From positions 2,322,930 through 2,386,929 of the forward strand of contig CM065325.1 of NCBI GenBank assembly GCA_033032175.1: a stretch of DNA of 64,000 nucleotides, given 5' to 3'. The translations under genes were made by a program, and so were the position numbers. Of the stretch, positions 57,271 through 64,000 are shown piece by piece (positions within the stretch are counted from its first letter, which is position 1; the number at the start of each line of letters is the position of its first letter). The notes under the pieces are model-generated. The model ran no database searches and was not told the origin of the DNA. It was given only the letters and a program-made list of their open reading frames with translations. The stretch comes from Saturnia japonica. Taxonomy: Eukaryota > Arthropoda > Insecta > Lepidoptera > Saturniidae.

Positions 57271-60200
57271 ATGTGTGCTGTTATTAAGCGGTATACAAAA
57301 GAAGATTTGGATGTAAACATGTTGAAGAAATTACAGCGTCACAATGTTAACATCGACGATATGAACAACGAGTGAGTATTTTAGACATTAGCATTGCAAA
57401 TTTAAACATATCTTAATCTAAATACTCTTAATTTTTAAGGAACTTGCGTCAAGAATGTATATCCAGATCGACTTTTACTCAAATAGACAGAAGAATCGAA
57501 ATAACAACCGAAGATATTAGGGTACAAAAAAGTAAGTTAATATACTATGTTGACATTTTGGAATATTATATATACCAACATAATCATAATCAATATCAAC
57601 ATAATAATCATATCTTTCTAATTTTAGAACAAAATAAAAGTAACAATGGATCAACTAAAGCACGATTACAAACATTAATACAATACCTTATTGATTCAAA
57701 ATCAGATGATCATACTGACGCAAGTCTTATTGAAGAATCTACCAAAAAGATTACTGACATCGAAAATTACACTACTTTGCAAGCAGATGATAACCCGTTT
57801 AAACCTAATTTAAACGAAGCTGTTAACTATGAAACGCCAAATACTAAAAACAATTACACAAAAAAAGACTCTATGAATGGCATAGGAAAAGCCCGATCTT
57901 CAAAAATTTATTAAACTCTGGAACATGTACAATAAAGAATATACAAAAGAAAGTTTCAGTAGAGAAACTGCTTTTCCTATACTGTTGCAGGTCGAAAATC
58001 ATACTTCACGACCGAATGCGCTGAAACTAAATGATAAGGAAAAGGGATTTGAAATGGAATACAATATTAGTAAAATTATTATGGATTACATATCTAAAAA
58101 CAAAATAAACCCACAACAACCTCGCCGCCTTCCACAAAAAATTATATTAACGATGCAATATCATATCAAATCGAACGATATTTAGCTGTAAATAATGATA
58201 ATACAAAATTAAAAAACACAAATGAAAACAATAAGAACAAAAATGCACCTTCAGAAATGCTTAACTTAATGTTAAATAATATACAAAGAGATACTAATGT
58301 AAAAATTGTGCAGAAAAATAACAATGACGAAATTCTTAAAAATAAAGCAAAAAAATATCTTAGAGAAATACTTTGGACCGATGAACAACTAAATGAACCA
58401 GTAATACAGTATAATCAAATAATTACCCAAAGACCCAAGCTTGCTCAAAATGGTTTTAAATTAAGAGTAATGCAATCATCTGAATTGCATAAGAATAATA
58501 TTATTATCAATAAAATAAATGATAAGGATAAACAAATAATGAATGAGAACATTAACATTAAAGATGTTAAAATACCTGTCGATATTGTAAAAGAAATCGC
58601 GGAAAGTGTAAAAGCTATTGTTCTAAAAGATTTAAGAAATGAATTATCTACAACAACACCAAAAATAACCATAACAAATATAATAACAGGTGAGTGACTT
58701 TATTACATATTTATATTTACATATATACATGTAACACAAAAATGGCAAAATGTAGTACAGTACAACATAAATTCTGTGACCACTGCACTTTATGAGCAGC
58801 TTCAAGATAATCAACTTCAAACAAAACTGTAGTTGTGTCCCAGGTAAAGTGCAATGAACAGCTCTTGAGACAGTAAGTATTGACAACCACACAAAGAAAC
58901 AAACACTACATAACAAACAACTTTACTGCATAAACATATTAGCATTTATTAGTGTATCTGTAATAAACCATTGTGAAATTCTGCTAACTTCATGTACAAT
59001 AAAACAGTTTTTTTTATTCAAAATTCACTAGCGGTATTTGTCATTGTCATAAAAATTATATCTCATAGTTGTTTAGCAAGGATCAAATCTAAACTTCTAA
59101 GCGGTTGTATTCACAGATAATATTCATAAGTATTCGGTTTTAGATTAAGAACCAGGTAGGGTTAATTTTAGCTGTAATCTGTATGGATGGATGGATAAAT
59201 GTATGTTAATACTCGGTAGAAAAAATTAATGAAACTTGGTAGATCTAATTGTTTTTTCATGGAGAAGGTTTTATGCTATCCCTGAATGCGATAGGTGGCG
59301 CTATAGTTAAAGAGCAGAAAAACATCTGCAGGGCTATCTAGTCAACATATAAGTGTCCAATACTTTACGTTAATTATAAAATACAAGAAACACTAATAAC
59401 ATAGTTGGGAAATAATAATTAAATACGAAACATTGTTATAGAAAAAGAACCAACGACATTCAAACAAGAAAAACTTCAGGATTCAAATAAAATCATGGAA
59501 AATTTATGGCCCTTTTTCAACAATTTAAAACAATAAAAGAGAAAACCGTTATAACTGGCGAAACAAATTAAAGACAAATGATAAAAAGACAATTCAACAT
59601 GAGTATAATGAACAATTAAAATTACAATATCCTCCACGTATCCCACCGATAAATCCATACGGAGTAATCATGCCAATGGCACAAATGACCCCTATATTCA
59701 CTAATCCATATGACCAAAATTCTAATCTAAACGCACAATTTGTTCCCGATTCAAATAAAAATAACAATTTGAAGAGCGTCCACAAAATAACACAAGTAAA
59801 CATTTTTCATAACAAAAATGAACAACAACCTATACCTTTGACAATACAAACAAATTCATATGAAATACCACCTTTGGGTATACCCGTTTCGAAACCAATA
59901 AATATGTACAACCAAAATATAGTAGTAACAACAAAGAATCCATTTATGCGTCCAAAAATTGATAGGCAGCATGGTAATGTCTTGCATCACGAATTAAATT
60001 ATAATAACAAAAGAAATTCACATGACGGGCCTACTTCTTATGATATGTCAAACCGGCAAAGTTTAAACGATAATTTTAATCTCGATAAATTTAAAGATTC
60101 CAACAGCAGGGATACTAGATTCATGACTAAAAATAATAAAAGACAAAGATATACAAGTGATTATAATGATAATAATCCAAACGGATCACGATTATATAAA

Positions 60201-60503
60201 CCGCATTTCAACAAATCCGATTACGATCGCATGAGACATCGTAATCAGGAAATAAAGAAATACCATGAAAGATTAGAAAGGACCGAGGATTCGAACGTGA
60301 TGGACGATCGTGAGTATTGTTGTACAGTGAAGGTAGCGTCGAGGCAACAGCTACCGCTGAACAGTATAAGGAATAGATCACGATACGACGATACACACTT
60401 CAGGAACTTTCTAAAGACACAACAAAAGGTTAACGATATGCTGGAAAGAATTTTAGCAACGAAAACAAAGTCTGATGGGCCGCGTAGTGTCGAAGTCCCA
60501 TAA
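57271..60503 (+). CDS. Unrecognised Asn/Lys-rich protein gene, antisense to Sec23
   Basis: No known domain recognised. Exon 1 (57271-57371) starts MCAVIKRYTKEDLDVNMLKK and ends GA|GTGAGT. Exon 2 (57440-57531) reads ENLRQECISRSTFTQIDRRI and ends A|GTAAGT. Exon 3 (57628-58689) begins after TAATTTTAG and ends G|GTGAGT. The last exon ends ...SDGPRSVEVP and stop at 60503. Its acceptor is uncertain: an AG at 59540-59541 keeps the frame and avoids a TAA at 59526. Exon 3 runs in frame, shifts at about 57886-57904 (AAAAGCCC), stays open about 80 codons (KFIKLWNMYNKEYTKESFSR, then MEYNISKIIMDYISKNKI), and returns to the first frame at A6 (58135). The product would be about 700 residues, polar, with RMRHRNQEIKKYHERLERTE and FRNFLKTQQKVNDMLERILA near the C-terminus, likely helical. 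AATAAA lies at 60595. The frame changes may be assembly errors or decay. Confidence 0.65.
58700..59480. other. Presumed last intron of the 57271 gene
   Basis: AT-rich. 59284-59299 contains ATAGGTGGCGCTATAG, a CTCF-core-like word similar to that at 8383. No repeat class recognised. Confidence 0.4.
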
Positions 60504-60594
60504 TTTTCTTGAACTATTCTTTCAGAACACAGATACGCTGTGTATTATAAACTTATGCTTCATCGATTTAATTTTGATGTAGTAAAAAGTTGAA

Positions 60595-60600
60595 AATAAA
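60595..60600 (+). terminator. Poly(A) signal for the 57271 gene
   Basis: First AATAAA after the stop, about 92 bases downstream. Confidence 0.55.
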
Positions 60601-61139
60601 AAGTTGTTAAGTTTCCAATTCTTTTATTTATTTTCATCCTAAATAATTTTCAATTATATTTAATTTTTATGTAAAGTCCTAAGATCATTTATAAAGTTAA
60701 CTTTGTGATCTCGACAACTTGAGTAATTAATAACCTCACAAAAGCAGAAATGTGAAAAAGGGATTAAATTCGTTCTAGAAACGACATTTGGGATAGTCGT
60801 TATCACCGATGAAAGAGCTGAGATGTAACGGGTGCCAAGTTCCATAGCAGTAGTACCTTTAATGTAAGTTCTTCAATTCATTCACAAAAAAAATTTGTTA
60901 CTTTCTTTGATATGGCTTTTCTAATTTTGCAAATATACAAAATTTCAAGTGTGTAAAGGTCAAATAATTTTTTACTCATGGAGATTTTATTTTATTTTTT
61001 ATTTTAATATTTTAAGAAAACTTACAGCTAAGTACTTATTTAAGTTACATGTATAAATTAATGAAGGTCCATTTACAAGTTCTCACATATAATTATATAC
61101 TTATATATAAAAAAAAAAAAAAAAAAAAAGTAGACGAAG

Positions 61140-63240
61140 AACACAAAAATATTAACAAAAGAAATAAGAATTCAAAAGAGCTTTCAACTTCTGCACAGTT
61201 GTATTAAATATATCAATGTCTAAATCACTAACTAATTTATTCATACTGCTGCTTACTCGAATGAAATAGGAATTTTGTCTGTAGGTAGTTCTAACTATAG
61301 GACTATAAAGTATGTTAGGGTTTCTAAAAGATGCTGCCGGTACACGTAGGTTAATTTTGCTCAGTATCTCCGAACAGTCAACTAGGCCATTGAGTATACA
61401 CAAAAGATATGATACATCAGCTATTTCTCTTCGTGTATACAGCGGGAGCATATGAAATTTTTTACAGCGCGATGTGTAATCTGGTACAATTATTTCAGAT
61501 TTAAACTGTAGGAAACGAAGAAACCGCTTTTGTATTTTCTCAATGCGTGTGATATATATATTATAATTGGGGTTATTGTTATTTGGGGGTAATTGGGTAA
61601 TTGAGGTTATTCAAGATGGGTTCGAACAAAAGAACAATAAAGAATTTTAAAAGTTTTAACACATTTAAATTCATTGGATAATCGAAATACAAACCCTAAT
61701 GCTTTAGAAGCTTTTTTGACAACATTATCAATATGCTTATCAAATATTAGTTTGGAGTCAAAAATAACACCTAAATCTCTAACAGCATTAACTCGTGATA
61801 ATTTAGTATTTTTAAGAAAGTAATTGTGCAGAATCGGATTGAGTTTACGGGTATATGTTATAACTTGACATTTCGTGACATTTAAATCTAATTTATTGAG
61901 AGTACAATAATTTTGAAACTTATCTAAATCATATTGAATACGAACTACATCGGAAACAGTTTTAACAGGACATATAATTTTAAGGTCATCAGCGTAGAGA
62001 AGAATTTTGCAAGTGGTAAAACAGGATGGTATATCATTAATAAAAATGTTAAAGAGCAGAGGACCCAATAAAGATCCCTGAGGAACTCCTGAAGGAATCT
62101 GCATCGGCGAAGATGTATAGCCATTTAGAACTACAGTTTGGCATCTGTTCTTGACATAAGATGAAAACCACCTAAACAAATTACCCCGAATCCCTATATC
62201 TCTCAGTTTGCAAAGCAGGATTTCATGATCTATCCTGTCAAATGCTTTACTGAAATCAGTATAAATTACATCTACCTGGGCAGGCTCTGACATGTAGTAA
62301 GTTATGTAATCACTAGACAGGATAAGATTTGATGTAGTAGATCTTCCTTTTATAAAGCCATGTTGCCGATCGTTAAGGGAATGTTTAAGAGAAGGATAAA
62401 GTTGTTTGAAAACGACTTTTTCGAATACTTTAGAAAAAATGCAAAGTTTGGAGATGGGTCTGTAGTTAATGACCAAGTCTTTAGAGCCATTCTTATGAAC
62501 AGGCGTAATTAAGGCAGATTTCCATATATCGGGCATTATCCCATCTTTAAGAGAACGCTCATATAAAAGAGAAAGTGGGACAGAAATACTATTTGCACAC
62601 TTAACTATTAAAATGGGAGGTATGTTATCAGGACCTGCAGATTTGTTAAGATCAAGAGTTTCAAGAATTTTTTGTATATCAGAACAGACAATTTCAATAG
62701 AACTTATATTGGAAGAAGACTCAAGAATGAATGTTGAACCGTCTGTAATAGGTGAAGAATTCTGTGTATTATCTAGAAAAGAAGAATGAAAATAGTCAGA
62801 AAACATGTTACATATGATGTCACCTGATGCAGAAGAAACCAGACCATATTTCATCATGGATGGATAAGCATTACACTGGTTTTTACTTTTCACATAAGAC
62901 CAGAATGCTTTGGGAGATTTCAAAATATTAATTTCAATTTGAGAGATATAATTGTGGAACATATCTTTTTCCATATGTTTAGCTCGTTCCCTTAAAGTTA
63001 CGAAAGAATTGTGATCAGATAAGTTCTTGTATTTTTTAAACTTTGATAAAAACTTGTATTTTTCTTTCAATACTTTAATGAGCGACGATTTATACCAAAG
63101 TGGGTATTTATTATTAGGCGTAACAGTTTTCGAGGGAATAAACTTGTTTCGTAAACTAGTCACGAAAGTAATTTGAAATGGTTCGTGTAAATTAGAGTGT
63201 CGCCCTTTTCTTTTCCAAACTTGGCTGACACACTGCTATG
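61140..63240 (-). mobile_element. 5'-truncated non-LTR retrotransposon (jockey/CR1-like RT)
   Basis: The minus strand carries an open frame from about 63240 to 61607 holding the linker and reverse transcriptase: SAGPDNIPP, NYRPISKLCIFSKVFEK, GFIKGRSTTSNL, DFSKAFDRIDHEILL, SGVPQGSLLGPLLFNIFIND and the catalytic YADD (61996-61985), then a thumb with NKLDLNVTKCQ. The frame breaks after FVRTHLE, where a low-complexity AATTACCC/CAATAACCCC stretch interrupts. The tail continues in another frame (PNYNIYITRIEK, MLPLYTRREIAD) to a stop at 61152. The endonuclease domain is missing, so the copy cannot move itself. No poly(A) follows on the sense strand; instead there is poly(T) at 61131-61112. Confidence 0.9.
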
Positions 63241-64000
63241 TTTATAGATAAGCTATACTAATAATGTAACGAGGGTGAAAATAAGTTTGTAAGATGTAAC
63301 ATCTGGAACTACTGATTCGATTCTAAAAAATCTTTCACGAATAGAAATGTACGTTTTAGGCTGATGGTGATGGATATAGGCTGTTTTATTATTATTAAGT
63401 ATTATATCGTAAAAAAAATGCATGTGAAGCACCATACACATGATAGAAATAAAACTTCTTAAAAAGGCAGATGCGCCTAAGAAGATTCACTTAGAAAATT
63501 TAAATATCAAAATAAAAAATACTTATTCAATTTCTTCTTAGATAAAGTAACTTAAACATAGTAAACTTTATATAAATTATGTACATATGAATATCAAAAC
63601 ATTAGCACAGGTTTGGAAAACATCCATAACTAACTTATTGAGTAATATTGGGCTATAGTTAAAAGCTTAAAACAATACAAATCTGGAAAAGCAATTGTTT
63701 ATTTATTTAATTTTCCATTTGGAAAATTAATACTTTTAGTCTGCGAGTCACGCGATTTGAAACGCTAATAAAATTAGAAAACGTAACGTCACCATTCAGG
63801 AAATATGAAAGTTTAGACTCTTGCGTGAGTTCGGTGCGTTGTCAATGTTGTCAGTTCACTTGTTACCTTTGACGCCTTTGACATATAAAAGGAATGATAA
63901 CGTCACGGGACTATAACGCTGCGTTTTTGTAGCGTATTTTTTATACAAATAAAAATATTTTTAAATCACTTTTTAAGGCCTAATAATGTTTTTTTTTTTT
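63241..64000. other. Intergenic or intronic, no gene recognised
   Basis: AT-rich with a GC-richer stretch at 63780-63930 (GTAACGTCACC, GATAACGTCACGGGAC) containing two CRE-like CGTCA words and a TATAAAA (63885). It could be a promoter running to the right. Ends in a T run. Confidence 0.35.

Noticed and set aside
58644..58916. 90-codon minus-strand Cys/Tyr-rich frame
   Set aside because: Antisense shadow of AT-rich exon and intron sequence of the 57271 gene.

Overview
The window looks like nuclear DNA from a moth or butterfly (Lepidoptera). It is AT-rich, its few genes are split by GT..AG introns, and most of the rest is built from repeats typical of that order: Lep1-type Helitrons ending in ...GCACAGCTAG, TTAA-flanked MITEs, mariner elements, RTE-like and jockey/CR1-like LINE pieces, and a tRNA-headed SINE. 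I saw no bacterial or viral gene organisation. The species cannot be named from the sequence.

Layout. 1-34600 is a gene-poor, repeat-filled region. It starts with a mariner fragment cut by the window edge (1-419) and holds a decayed, intron-containing THAP-domain gene on the minus strand (1991-3284). A GC-rich segment with a good splice donor (about 32520-32934) may be the 5' non-coding exon of the next gene. 34704-36230 is an intact single coding exon for a distal antenna (dan) homologue, with a Pipsqueak-type helix-turn-helix. Back to back with it, 37970-38809 (minus) holds the first two coding exons of a lobo/DRC7 homologue (nexin-dynein regulatory complex of motile cilia); its remaining exons were not found. 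At 40957-43085 a 2.1 kb element with long terminal inverted repeats carries a fossil cysteine-rich repeat-family gene and a LINE 3' end.

44380-49939 (plus) is a complete four-exon calcineurin B homologous protein (CHP1; Drosophila elm), with a dead mariner in intron 1 and several repeats in its introns. 55038-56724 (minus) holds the last two coding exons of Sec23, the COPII coat subunit. The rest of Sec23 lies beyond the right edge or is missing, so 57271-60503, an unrecognised Asn/Lys-rich gene on the opposite strand, probably sits inside a large Sec23 intron. That gene shows two compensating frame changes. A 5'-truncated non-LTR retrotransposon (61140-63240, minus) follows.

The genes do not form an operon or a pathway: dan is a nuclear regulator, lobo is ciliary, CHP1 is a calcium-binding regulator of transport proteins and Sec23 is secretory. 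No new multi-gene system is evident. The most interesting items are the disrupted or nested loci (lobo, the gene inside the Sec23 intron, the THAP relic), the long-TIR element with its fossil gene, two near-perfect hairpins of pre-miRNA size, and a 120-bp in-frame tandem repeat.
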